Assembly: GCA_964404395.1 (NCBI GenBank)
Contig: CAYOKA010000054.1
Location: 1-13,978 of the forward strand
Reading direction: 5' to 3'
From: JAAYBT01 sp964404395
GTDB lineage: Bacteria > Bacillota > Clostridia > Acetivibrionales > DTU013
Length of the DNA: 13,978 nucleotides
The notes under the pieces are model-generated. The model did not search any database. It saw only the letters and a program-made list of their open reading frames with translations, and was not told the origin of the DNA. Positions 1 through 6,853 of the stretch are shown piece after piece. Made by a program: the position numbers and the translations under genes. Position 1 is the stretch's first letter. Every line of letters starts with the position of its first letter.

Positions 1-37
1 TAAGTAGGCTATATCAATGCTTCGAATGCACAAAAAC

Positions 38-82
38 ACAATATATTGCGTCATTACCGTTGCGTTATACTATATATTGCGT
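38..82. repeat. Direct repeat pair with ATATATTGCGT core
   Basis: Two copies of AC(A/T)ATATATTGCGT start at 38 and 69, exactly 31 bases apart. The first unit contains the perfect palindrome CAATATATTG. A third TTGCGT lies between them at 60-65. The second unit covers the stop codon and last codons of the minus-strand rRNA methylase. A very similar pair occurs at 12719-12764. The function is unknown: it could be a protein-binding site, a fragment of a small interspersed repeat, or chance in AT-rich sequence. The rest of 1-69 shows no gene. Confidence 0.5.
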
Positions 83-1449
83 GACATCAATACTACCGTC
101 TCAACATGCCCACTCCATGGGAACATGTCCACCGGCTGTACCTCTACCACCTTATATCCCTGTCCACAAAGATACTTCAAATCCCTTGCCAGCGTAGCCG
201 GGTTGCAAGAGACATAGACAATTCTATCCGGCTGCATTTCTGCCAGCAGACGCAGCAGGGATTCATCGCAGCCCTTGCGGGGCGGATCCAGCACGACGAC
301 ATCCGCAAGGATTCCACGGCCGTACAACTCGGGGACGACCTTCTCCGCTTCTCCGGCGATGAACTCAGCATTTTTCACTCCATTGATCTGCGCGTTCCTG
401 CGGGCATCTTCAATAGCCGCGTCCACTACCTCCACGCCATAAACCTTCTTCGCCTTTTCTGAAAGAAATAGCGAAATCGTCCCTATACCGCAATAGAGAT
501 CAAAAACAGTTTCCTTGCCTGTCAGGCCTGCATATTCCAAAGCTTCGGAGTAAAGTACTTCTGTCTGCCTTGGGTTGACCTGAAAGAATGAATGGGGAGA
601 AATCATATACTTATAGGGTCCTATGGTATCGGTGATGGTTTCGCTCCCATATAGCAAAATGTTTTTTCGTCCAAGTATGACATTGGTCTTTTCGGTATTG
701 ACATTGAGGTATATGCTCTTAACCCCTCGATCTGCCTCAAGCAGCCGTCGAACCAACTCGTCGGCACCGGGCAGCTGCCTGCCGTTGATGACCAGCACGA
801 CCATAAGCTCTCCGGTGTTGAAGCCGACTCGCGTTACAATATGCCGCACTAGCCCCTTCCCGCTTTTCTCATCATAGATTGGAATCTCATACTCGTTCAA
901 AAATTGACTAATAACCCTGCGAATATTATCGCTGTGGGCATCCTGAATTTCACACTCATCGGATTGTATAACATCATGGGAGCGGGCAGCATAAAATCCG
1001 GTTACTGCTTTGCCCTCTACCATGGCAACCGGATACTGAGCCTTATTCCTGTATCTGTATGGCTGCTCCATGCCGATAGTATCGTGTACATCAAGGTCAA
1101 CCAATCCGCCAATCCGCTTCAGGGTATCCCTCACAAGTTCGGTCTTAAAGTCCAGCTGCGCCTTATAATCCAGATGCTGCAGATTGCAGCCCCCACATCT
1201 TTTATAGGCTTGACAAAAGGGCTCGATTCTGTCAGGAGACGGCTGAAGCACTTCTATCAGCTTCCCAACTCCATAGCTTTTGGTCAGCTTGATGATTTTT
1301 ACTATTGCACGTTCCCCTTTCAGCGCACCGTCCACAAAAACGGCAAGTCCATCCAGCCTGCCAACTCCCTGCGCTTCATGGGTCATGTCTGTTATATCAA
1401 TGACATAATTCTGATTTTTTTCTATCTTAGTTTCAATCATTTTTTTCAC
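70..1449 (-). CDS. rlmD: 23S rRNA (uracil-5-)-methyltransferase, RumA/RlmD (RlmCD) family
   Basis: This TrmA-family enzyme transfers a methyl group from S-adenosylmethionine to C5 of uracil in 23S rRNA. In Bacillota the usual member, RlmCD, modifies two sites (U747 and U1939). Numbering from the ATG at 1440 (456 residues), an N-terminal TRAM-like domain covers about 7-65. Four cysteines placed as 4Fe-4S ligands follow (C76, C82, C85 in CGGC, and C163). The SAM motif DLYCGIG is at 314-320, DPPRKG at 385-390, the catalytic cysteine in SCNPATL is C412, and the general-base glutamate in HVETV is E447. All key residues are present. A GTG at 1449 has a GAGAAG sequence 9 bases upstream and is my preferred start. 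The ATG at 1440 is the alternative. A longer ATG at 1518 would overlap the chemotaxis gene and is unlikely. The gene lies 19 bases after that gene and is probably co-transcribed. The final codons (RNI-stop) fall in a repeat. Confidence 0.93.
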   Translation of the reverse strand: MKKMIETKIEKNQNYVIDITDMTHEAQGVGRLDGLAVFVDGALKGERAIVKIIKLTKSYGVGKLIEVLQPSPDRIEPFCQAYKRCGGCNLQHLDYKAQLDFKTELVRDTLKRIGGLVDLDVHDTIGMEQPYRYRNKAQYPVAMVEGKAVTGFYAARSHDVIQSDECEIQDAHSDNIRRVISQFLNEYEIPIYDEKSGKGLVRHIVTRVGFNTGELMVVLVINGRQLPGADELVRRLLEADRGVKSIYLNVNTEKTNVILGRKNILLYGSETITDTIGPYKYMISPHSFFQVNPRQTEVLYSEALEYAGLTGKETVFDLYCGIGTISLFLSEKAKKVYGVEVVDAAIEDARRNAQINGVKNAEFIAGEAEKVVPELYGRGILADVVVLDPPRKGCDESLLRLLAEMQPDRIVYVSCNPATLARDLKYLCGQGYKVVEVQPVDMFPWSGHVETVVLMSRNI

Positions 1450-1468
1450 AATAAAGTACTTCTCATTT

Positions 1469-3964
1469 CTAAACCCTAAACTGGTTAAGTAAGTTGTTGA
1501 GTGACCCGGACACCTCATCCAGCTTGGCAGTCATCTCTTCCATTTCTTCAATGGTTTTTTGCTGCAGCTCAAGATCCTCATTAATCCCCGCACTTGACAC
1601 CGCTGTAAGGTTCACCGTATGGTCTATTGTGTCTACGACTTCTGCCTGCAAGTCTATGTTGTCCTTATGACTTCTGACTGCATCAGCCGTTGACTTTAAT
1701 GTATCAACTATATTATCAATAGCTCCTGCTATTTCAAGAATACTGCTCCTGGCTGCAATAATTTTTTCTGTACCCTCATCTACGCTGTTGATGCCATCTC
1801 CGATCCTGTCAACCGCATACTGAATTTTGTTCTGAATCTCACTGATAAGCGCCCTTATCTCATGAGCTGCCTTATTGCTTCCATCCGAAAGCTTTCTTAT
1901 CTCTTCGGCTAAAACTGTAAAGCCCTTTCCCTGCTGCCCCGCCCTGGCGGCCTCTATCGCCGCATTAAGCGCCAGCAGATTCGTCTTGGAGGCAATTCCA
2001 GTTATAGTATCAGTAATTTCACCAATTTTATCAGAAGAATTCTCCAGAGCATTAATGGAATCTGCAATCTGCTTCACTGTATCCGTAACGTTTCTAATGA
2101 CCAGCTCCGCTTCCTGAACGGATTTTTCTCCGGAGGCGACAATTTCAATTGCCATCATTCCATCAGCAACCGCTTTGTCGGTGGTGATTACCAAGCCCTC
2201 GTCATCGTGTCCGCTAACCTCAGGAGCGGCACTCGAAGCTGAAGCTGCCTGTTTGTCCCATGCGAGCAGGCTATCCATTATATTCTTAAACCCGCGGGAC
2301 ATCTTTTCAATACCCTCCTTGCTGTTTGCAAACAGTTCGGTAAGGCCTTCCCTGAGAATTCCAATATCTCCGCTGGTACTCTTCACCTTCTCAAGCATCT
2401 TCTGTTGACCATCCAGGACATCGTTTACCCTAGTGCCCAGTTCTCCTATTTCATCACTTCGCTTATCCATTACCCTGCCGGTCAAATCACCCTTGCCTGC
2501 TTTTTCTAGTAATTTAGTCATGCCTCTGATAGGCCTCAGTATATTCCTTGAAATAAGCAGTGCAATGAGCATGCCGATAATCAGCGAAACAATGGCAATG
2601 CCACCAAGCGCCCACAAAAGCCTCTCTTTTAGGTTTCTGGATTCTTCAATATCATCTGCCAGGTAGCCCTTATAAGCCTTCTCCAACACTGTCAGGCCTT
2701 CAATCTGTTTGTTATACAACGAAACCGATTCCATGTAGGCTTTAGACAAGCCTGTATCCTCCAATACCTGCTTTGCGGATAAGAGCCCATCGTATGTTTC
2801 GGAAAACCCGCTGCATGCTTCAGCAGCAAGAGGAGCATTTCCGGCAGTCATAAGTGCTTCCAGCTCCTTCAGTGCTTCTTCAGCGTTATCTACATGTATA
2901 TCAAAGTCAGCCTTACTGCTCTTCCCGCCGTTCATAGCGACCAATGCCTCGCTGTATGAGTCCCGGGTCGATGAAATTGCAGTGTCAATCAGTGTAAGCT
3001 TTGATATGGCACCTTGAAGAGTGCCTGTAGCTAAGCCCTCTATAATCTGCCGGGCATCTGTTCCTGTCCTGATCGATGCGTCAAGATAGCTACGGACAGC
3101 CTGTGTCAGGGATGCATCGTATTCCTTTGAAGTCGTAGTGGGTAACGTTGTTGCAGCGTCACCTGGCTCACCATATATATCCCTGGCATACTGAGAAGCG
3201 GATTGCGTGTCCGATAGAGAAGCCGACTGCGCCTTCAAGTTCTCTATTTCCGCCTTCAGGCTGTCGATTTCTGCCTGTAGCTTTTCAATATCAGACCGTA
3301 GTTCTATTTGGGATGCCATCATCTCATTGTTGGCATCAAATGCATCCTTATGCTCACTCAAAACCTTCTCTACAGCCAACACCATCTCGCCCAGTGCATC
3401 CTGCTGCTCAGCAGTCAGGCGCTCCAGCGAGGTCTTATTGGAGGCAAGCGACTGCACCGTAAAATCCATCTGCTCCAGTATTAATCCCTTTAGTTCCTGC
3501 TCTTTATCGAGAAGCGAAACATACTGTCCTTCAAAGGCTGTCAGCCTACCGTCATATTCAGTCCTGTCAGTCTTTTTGATGCTATCCGAAATTTTCCCTT
3601 TGAAAAGCTCGACAAATTGACTATTATTATCTTTAAGCTGATTCAGTTCCGCTTTTTCACTTTCTTCAGATTGCTGTGCAAGGCTTTCAATAGCTTGCAT
3701 AATATTATCATTATTCTCATCGAAATTATTGCCAACCGAAAGATTAAGACTTGCCATGCTTTCTGAAACCATCACCTGCTGCGAATCAAGCAGGTTCCTG
3801 ATTTCACGCACACTGACTATGCGGTCATTATTGCTGTCTGCGCTCGCAGCGATTTCCGACACAACCAGATTGTATCCTCCGAATGTGACAGCAAGCGTAG
3901 CAATTGAACAAATCAGTACAATTATCACAAAAGCCAGAACCAGTTTTGCCCGTATGTTTATCAT
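1469..3964 (-). CDS. Methyl-accepting chemotaxis protein with a large two-part helical ectodomain
   Basis: This is a transmembrane chemoreceptor of 831 residues that should signal through CheA/CheW. TM1 is at about 8-30. An extracellular region of about 420 residues follows, and TM2 is at about 449-471. A HAMP linker (starting RNILRPIRGM) spans about 472-525, and the methyl-accepting coiled coil runs from about 600 to the end. The conserved signalling tip around 649-691 contains SKTNLLALNAAIEAARAG and the GKGFTVLAEEIRKLS-like stretch, so coupling to the kinase should be intact. There is no C-terminal CheR-binding pentapeptide; the protein ends NNLLNQFRV. The ectodomain is predicted to be all helical and falls into two parts (about 30-210 and 283-448) separated by a clear heptad coiled coil (about 220-248) and a Ser/Thr/Pro linker. 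A typical single four-helix sensor is only about 150-170 residues. The ligand is unknown. Start: ATG with GGAG 10 bases upstream. No che gene is nearby, so this is probably an orphan receptor. Confidence 0.92.
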   Translation of the reverse strand: MINIRAKLVLAFVIIVLICSIATLAVTFGGYNLVVSEIAASADSNNDRIVSVREIRNLLDSQQVMVSESMASLNLSVGNNFDENNDNIMQAIESLAQQSEESEKAELNQLKDNNSQFVELFKGKISDSIKKTDRTEYDGRLTAFEGQYVSLLDKEQELKGLILEQMDFTVQSLASNKTSLERLTAEQQDALGEMVLAVEKVLSEHKDAFDANNEMMASQIELRSDIEKLQAEIDSLKAEIENLKAQSASLSDTQSASQYARDIYGEPGDAATTLPTTTSKEYDASLTQAVRSYLDASIRTGTDARQIIEGLATGTLQGAISKLTLIDTAISSTRDSYSEALVAMNGGKSSKADFDIHVDNAEEALKELEALMTAGNAPLAAEACSGFSETYDGLLSAKQVLEDTGLSKAYMESVSLYNKQIEGLTVLEKAYKGYLADDIEESRNLKERLLWALGGIAIVSLIIGMLIALLISRNILRPIRGMTKLLEKAGKGDLTGRVMDKRSDEIGELGTRVNDVLDGQQKMLEKVKSTSGDIGILREGLTELFANSKEGIEKMSRGFKNIMDSLLAWDKQAASASSAAPEVSGHDDEGLVITTDKAVADGMMAIEIVASGEKSVQEAELVIRNVTDTVKQIADSINALENSSDKIGEITDTITGIASKTNLLALNAAIEAARAGQQGKGFTVLAEEIRKLSDGSNKAAHEIRALISEIQNKIQYAVDRIGDGINSVDEGTEKIIAARSSILEIAGAIDNIVDTLKSTADAVRSHKDNIDLQAEVVDTIDHTVNLTAVSSAGINEDLELQQKTIEEMEEMTAKLDEVSGSLNNLLNQFRV

Positions 3965-4293
3965 CTTCTTTTCATCTCCGTCAAATTTTTGAAGGGTAGA
4001 AAATGCGAATTAATGTAAATCACGCATACAACATTATATAATTCGATATAATAACACAAAATCCTTCTTATATTATAGGGAATAAATGAGTGTTGATGTA
4101 TAAAACATATAAAAATTTGACAAAGTGATGATAATAAATTATAAATAGATAGTGCAATAAATTTTTTCGGGAAAAAAGGTTTTTTTAAACTTATGTAGAA
4201 TTCATATTATTGTACCCTTTTTTCTCGCGGTATCTGTACAAAAGATAAGTAAGAGTTATTTGTTATTATCATTTTTTACAGGACGGTTGAGAC
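3965..4293. other. AT-rich divergent intergenic region
   Basis: This 329-base region lies between the chemoreceptor (minus) and the M23 peptidase (plus) and contains no credible gene. It holds one excellent plus-strand promoter (4117-4145). On the minus strand two TATAAT boxes (4033-4038 and 4072-4077) lack a convincing -35; the first has TTTGTG 16 bases upstream and could serve the chemoreceptor. A T6-CGGG-A6-GG-T7 run at 4162-4186 can form two mutually exclusive A/T hairpins. TTGTAC/GTACAA arms (4210-4215 and 4236-4241) form a six-base inverted repeat with a 20-base gap. Confidence 0.6.
4117..4145 (+). promoter_or_regulatory. Sigma-A-type promoter for the M23 peptidase/bactofilin pair
   Basis: TTGACA (4117-4122), a 17-base spacer and TATAAA (4140-4145) make a near-consensus housekeeping promoter. 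Transcription would start near 4152, giving an untranslated leader of about 140 nt before the ATG at 4294. The assignment rests on sequence alone, and AT-rich background raises the chance of accidental matches. Confidence 0.65.
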
Positions 4294-5235
4294 ATGAGGA
4301 AGGGAAAGGCCAAAAAAACAGAAAAGAAATACCTGTCGATAGTATTGGTTCCGCATTCGTCAAGTCATGTAAAGGTATTTAAATTTACTTCTTTCTACGC
4401 AAAAATCATAGTATGTGTTCTTATATTGACCTCAGTATTTGTTGCAGGAGGTCTTTATATTTCGAAAATGCTGGACGAGAATAAGGCCCTGAAGCAGAAC
4501 ATTGACGATCTGTACAGCACCAATACACAGCAGCGAAAGCTTATAGATGTGAAGACCGATGAAGTAGCAAAGCTAAAAGAAGACAGTGCTATTTTTAATG
4601 AAATCGTGAATGATAAGATAGAAGAGTTTACGAACAGCTTCAATCAGATAACAGATGACTACATTGAGGAGAGAAGTACAAAGACTGACCGTTCGGGCGA
4701 TAGAACAGAAACGGGGTTTACAAATGACATGCGTGGGCTCAAGGATACTCTTGACGGCTTGAGCATGCTTTACAGTCGTTCTTCCGATGCGCCTATAGGT
4801 GACCTTAGCTCAGCGGAAGCCAAAATAGAAGCATTCATGGGCACTGTGCCAACTCTTTGGCCGGCAAGCGGCAGACTCACGGATGAGTTTGGATACAGAA
4901 GTGATCCATTTACAAGAAGGAAAAAATTCCATGCCGGTATTGACATCGGCGCCAATTACGGTGTAAAAATAAAAGCTGCTGCCAGCGGCAAGGTAATCTT
5001 TGCAGAGTATACCGCCGGCACAGGCCGTACGGTGAAAATCAGTCATGCACGCGGTATCACCACTGTTTACGGACATGCCTCCTCCATTCTTGTTGAGAAG
5101 GGTCAGACCGTAGAAAAGGGTGATGTTATAGCAAAGGTGGGCAGCTCAGGACGCAGTACAGGTCCCCATCTTCACTTTGAAGTATTACTATATGGAACTG
5201 CGGTTGATCCATTAAAGTATCTTGACGCAAAATAG
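4294..5235 (+). CDS. Membrane-anchored M23 (LytM-type) peptidase
   Basis: This is a zinc metalloendopeptidase of 313 residues expected to cut peptide cross-links in peptidoglycan. A short basic cytoplasmic N-terminus is followed by one membrane segment (about 36-56). A predicted coiled coil (about 58-125) leads to a linker and the C-terminal M23 domain (about 188-310). The zinc and catalytic residues are visible: H213 and D217 in HAGIDIG, H261 in VYGH, and H292/H294 in GPHLHFE, so the enzyme is probably active rather than a degenerate activator. A possible Shine-Dalgarno, AGGACGG, lies 7 bases before the ATG. The bactofilin gene follows 64 bases later. M23 peptidase next to bactofilin is a recurring arrangement, and in several bacteria the pair acts together in cell shape or localised wall remodelling. 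That role is inferred here from family and context. Confidence 0.93.
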   Translation: MRKGKAKKTEKKYLSIVLVPHSSSHVKVFKFTSFYAKIIVCVLILTSVFVAGGLYISKMLDENKALKQNIDDLYSTNTQQRKLIDVKTDEVAKLKEDSAIFNEIVNDKIEEFTNSFNQITDDYIEERSTKTDRSGDRTETGFTNDMRGLKDTLDGLSMLYSRSSDAPIGDLSSAEAKIEAFMGTVPTLWPASGRLTDEFGYRSDPFTRRKKFHAGIDIGANYGVKIKAAASGKVIFAEYTAGTGRTVKISHARGITTVYGHASSILVEKGQTVEKGDVIAKVGSSGRSTGPHLHFEVLLYGTAVDPLKYLDAK

Positions 5236-5299
5236 AGCATGCTGAAATAAAACAAATCCATCGAGGAAAAAGGCTTTTGCCCAAATAAGGAGGTTTATT

Positions 5300-5740
5300 A
5301 TGTTTAGAAAAGGTTCAGCTGGCCGTGACGGAGTAGATACACTGGTAGGTGTTAGCTCTGTCTTTACAGGAGGCATAGAGGCGGATGGCACTGTCAGAAT
5401 CGACGGTAAAGTAAACGGTGATGTAAAGGCAGCCGGCAATGTTTATATTGGTGAACAGGCTGTTGTTAAAGGAAACATCGACGCTTCCAACGTTCATCTG
5501 TCCGGCACAATAGAGGGCAACATTATCACAGCGGGCATATTGAAAATCAAATCATCTGCTAAGTTGTATGGGAATATCAAGGTTAATAGCTTTGTTGCTG
5601 ACGAAGGTGCCTTGTTTCAGGGAAAGTGTGACATGATGGAAGCTTCTCCACCTGAAAAGGCTACAGCGAAAACAAAAAGGAATAATAAAAAGAGCAATGT
5701 TCTCGAGGAAGTATATGAGAAGGCAGAGAAGCCGGACTGA
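5300..5740 (+). CDS. Bactofilin (polymer-forming cytoskeletal protein)
   Basis: This 146-residue protein of the bactofilin family (DUF583) forms nucleotide-independent filaments from a right-handed beta-helix. The core covers about 12-112 and shows the family's repeating short strands and glycine turns (for example VRIDGKVNGDVKAAGNVYIG, then GNIDAS, GTIEGNI, GNIKV). The C-terminal tail from about 113 is disordered, lysine-rich (KTKRNNKK at 124-131) and then acidic. The length is typical. Start: ATG with AAGGAGG close upstream. It is probably co-transcribed with the upstream M23 peptidase, and by analogy with other bactofilin/M23 pairs it may scaffold that enzyme at a membrane site. It converges with the small minus-strand membrane protein gene, leaving only 32 bases and no convincing terminator. 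Confidence 0.93.
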   Translation: MFRKGSAGRDGVDTLVGVSSVFTGGIEADGTVRIDGKVNGDVKAAGNVYIGEQAVVKGNIDASNVHLSGTIEGNIITAGILKIKSSAKLYGNIKVNSFVADEGALFQGKCDMMEASPPEKATAKTKRNNKKSNVLEEVYEKAEKPD

Positions 5741-5772
5741 AATGATACCGGTAATGCGTTCATATTGATTAA

Positions 5773-5976
5773 TCAGAAGCCTAAAAGCTTCAGAATGTCA
5801 AGTTGAATGACGATAGCGGCAAGGCAAATAATTAGTGTAGCAATTCCAAAGCGGAGCAGCAGACGGATTTCTCTGAGGTTCCGCTTTTTTATATACCAGC
5901 ATCTACGGTATATCCTGCTTTTTCTGAACATGAGAATAACACCCCCGTGCAATATAGTATGCCGGAGCCACCTCAT
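5773..5976 (-). CDS. Small single-helix membrane protein, unknown function
   Basis: I do not recognise this protein. Read from the ATG at 5976 it has 67 residues, and that ATG overlaps the TGA of the upstream XRE regulator (ATGA), an arrangement typical of translational coupling. A second ATG at 5931 has a GGGGGTG sequence about 9 bases upstream and would give 52 residues starting MFRKSR. Either form has a strongly basic N-terminal part (many Arg/Lys, such as YIKKRNLREIR) followed by one hydrophobic helix (about 39-59: RFGIATLIICLAAIVIQLDI) and a short tail. By the positive-inside rule the N-terminus should be cytoplasmic. Its tight coupling to the regulator suggests that it acts with it, but this is inference. 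A five-base hairpin (GAAGC/GCTTC, 5776-5791) lies over its stop end. Confidence 0.6.
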   Translation of the reverse strand: MRWLRHTILHGGVILMFRKSRIYRRCWYIKKRNLREIRLLLRFGIATLIICLAAIVIQLDILKLLGF

Positions 5977-6443
5977 TGGTTACAGTTCTTGCTGTGAATC
6001 AAAATGTCCATTGCCATATATCTTTTTAGAGCCATTTCCATCTGTCCATATACGTCCTCCAGGAATAGGCTGTAAAGGCTTGCATCTTCAATCAGGTACT
6101 TGCTATCCAAGGCGCGGTCCAATATGTTGCAGACCTTTTTTTGTATTTCCTTATCCTCCAGCACCTTCATGTTCCTGTCCTTTGCAATAACAAGCCGCAA
6201 CAGGGAAGGCATTTTCAGCGACGGTATATCAGGCTCCTGCTCCAACCCCAGCAATTCATCTATTTCTATGCCGAGTGCCTGCGTAATTCTAATAAGAACA
6301 TCCAGGTTAGGATTTGTCTTTCTGCCGTTTTCCAGTTGAGACAAATAACCTGGGGAAATACCGGCTTCTTTGGCAAAGCCCACCAGAGGAATATTCAATT
6401 CTTCCCTCCGGGCTTTGATAATCTCACCCATCTCTATTTGCAT
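5973..6443 (-). CDS. XRE-family helix-turn-helix transcriptional regulator
   Basis: This 156-residue DNA-binding protein has an N-terminal Cro/C1-type helix-turn-helix (about 4-66). The recognisable stretch is FAKEAGISPGYLSQLENGRK (23-42), followed by the usual P-x-L-D-V-L-x-R-I-T-x-A-L-G segment. The C-terminal half (about 75-156) is helical, carries no enzyme or ligand domain that I recognise, and has cysteines at 105 and 154. Start choice: the ATG at 6443 has AGGAGGGG about 7 bases upstream. The GTG at 6449 sits directly on that ribosome binding site and is rejected. The gene is divergent from the class A PBP, has its own promoter (6528-6556), and is followed by an overlapping small membrane protein gene. 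It is a candidate regulator of itself and the PBP, with palindromes at 6561-6581 and 6613-6642 as possible operators. Confidence 0.9.
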   Translation of the reverse strand: MQIEMGEIIKARREELNIPLVGFAKEAGISPGYLSQLENGRKTNPNLDVLIRITQALGIEIDELLGLEQEPDIPSLKMPSLLRLVIAKDRNMKVLEDKEIQKKVCNILDRALDSKYLIEDASLYSLFLEDVYGQMEMALKRYMAMDILIHSKNCNQ

Positions 6444-6527
6444 GAACACCCCTCCTCAACTTTTATCATGGGCATCTTGCGATTTTTTATGTTTAAGCTC
6501 CGCAGCATAAAGCCTTACCATAGAAAC

Positions 6528-6556
6528 ATTTTACATAATAACAGCAGCTTTATCAA
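6528..6556 (-). promoter_or_regulatory. Promoter for the XRE regulator gene
   Basis: On the minus strand, TTGATA (6556-6551), a 17-base spacer and TAAAAT (6533-6528) form a good sigma-A-like promoter. The start would be near 6521, giving a leader of about 80 nt to the ATG at 6443. An overlapping alternative uses TTGATT, the outer arm of the palindrome at 6561-6581, with TGTTAT 17 bases on. The adjacent palindrome suggests local control. Confidence 0.55.
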
Positions 6557-6560
6557 CATA

Positions 6561-6581
6561 AATCAAGGTTTTACCTTGATT
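6561..6581. promoter_or_regulatory. Perfect palindrome upstream of the XRE promoter (operator candidate)
   Basis: AATCAAGGT and ACCTTGATT are perfect nine-base arms around TTT. The palindrome sits 4 bases upstream of the -35 of the regulator promoter. It ends 8 bases before the -35 of the divergent PBP promoter, so a bound protein could affect both. The position fits an operator. Which protein binds is unknown: the XRE regulator is the obvious candidate, but the dyad also resembles operators of other families. Confidence 0.5.
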
Positions 6582-6589
6582 ACCGGGTT

Positions 6590-6618
6590 TTGCAGTGATA
6601 TTTTAATTATGCTATAAT
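6590..6618 (+). promoter_or_regulatory. Extended -10 promoter for the class A PBP
   Basis: TTGCAG (6590-6595), 17 bases, then TATAAT (6613-6618) preceded by TGC, which gives the extended -10 form TGnTATAAT. Transcription would start near 6625, inside the palindrome at 6613-6642, and would produce a leader of about 230 nt before the PBP start at 6854. A second TATAAT at 6747-6752 lacks a good -35. Confidence 0.6.
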
Positions 6619-6642
6619 AACCTCACAAGTGAGGTTATTATA
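6613..6642. promoter_or_regulatory. 30-base perfect palindrome over the PBP -10 box (operator candidate)
   Basis: Two 14-base arms, TATAATAACCTCAC and its exact reverse complement, flank a central AA. The left arm begins with the TATAAT of the PBP promoter and the dyad covers the expected transcription start, the classic position for a repressor site. It is not followed by a T run, so it is unlikely to be a terminator. Its half-site differs from that of the palindrome at 6561-6581 (the common ACCT faces the opposite way), so two different binding proteins are possible. Confidence 0.55.
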
Positions 6643-6662
6643 TGCCTCCGGCGGAATTTATG

Positions 6663-6714
6663 GCCGTGCGATATTTTCGGCTTGGCATAAATCTGGTGCC
6701 GAAACGCACATGGC
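6663..6714 (+). promoter_or_regulatory. Long hairpin in the PBP leader
   Basis: GCC (6663-6665) pairs with GGC (6712-6714), GTGCG (6666-6670) with CGCAC (6705-6709), and TTTCGGC (6675-6681) with GCCGAAA (6698-6704). This makes 15 pairs with an ATAT bulge on the left, an AT bulge on the right and a 16-base loop. It would be transcribed from the promoter at 6590-6618. I do not recognise it as a known riboswitch class. No T run follows directly, so it is not a simple terminator. Confidence 0.45.
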
Positions 6715-6716
6715 TA

Positions 6717-6752
6717 ATTATATCATGATTTTTTTCAAATTCATGATATAAT
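6717..6752. repeat. 12-base perfect inverted repeat in the PBP leader
   Basis: ATTATATCATGA (6717-6728) and TCATGATATAAT (6741-6752) are exact reverse complements around a 12-base loop containing seven consecutive Ts. It starts two bases after the hairpin at 6663-6714. It could be an RNA stem or a further protein site. Its right arm ends in TATAAT, which might serve as a weak secondary -10 box. From 6753 to 6853 I see only the ribosome binding site and a possible five-base TGTAC/GTACA stem. Confidence 0.45.
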
Positions 6753-6853
6753 GTACTGGCTTAATTAGTTGTACAGGAACAAAAGCTATGCCCTGGCAGT
6801 CAAACTAAAATAATTATAGCAATTTATGATATGCGTAAATAAGGAGGACGTGC

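Noticed and set aside
904..1479. 191-codon plus-strand open frame
   Set aside because: It lies antisense inside the rRNA methylase gene, has no ribosome binding site or family motif, and is explained by the coding strand's composition.
3148..3620. Plus-strand open frames opposite the chemoreceptor
   Set aside because: They are serine- and cysteine-rich translations of the antisense of a coiled-coil gene, with no recognisable domain and no start signal.
4162..4186. Terminator or attenuator before the M23 peptidase
   Set aside because: T6-CGGG-A6-GG-T7 can form hairpins of A/T pairs only, which are common in AT-rich spacers, so I note it without calling it.
5776..5791. Possible bidirectional terminator between bactofilin and the small membrane protein
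   Set aside because: The stem is only five pairs (GAAGC/GCTTC) and has no T run on either strand, so it is too weak to call.
6643..6752. Known riboswitch (a GCCTCCGG stretch recalls part of the c-di-GMP-I class)
   Set aside because: The other conserved parts of that class are not visible, so the match is a short coincidence.
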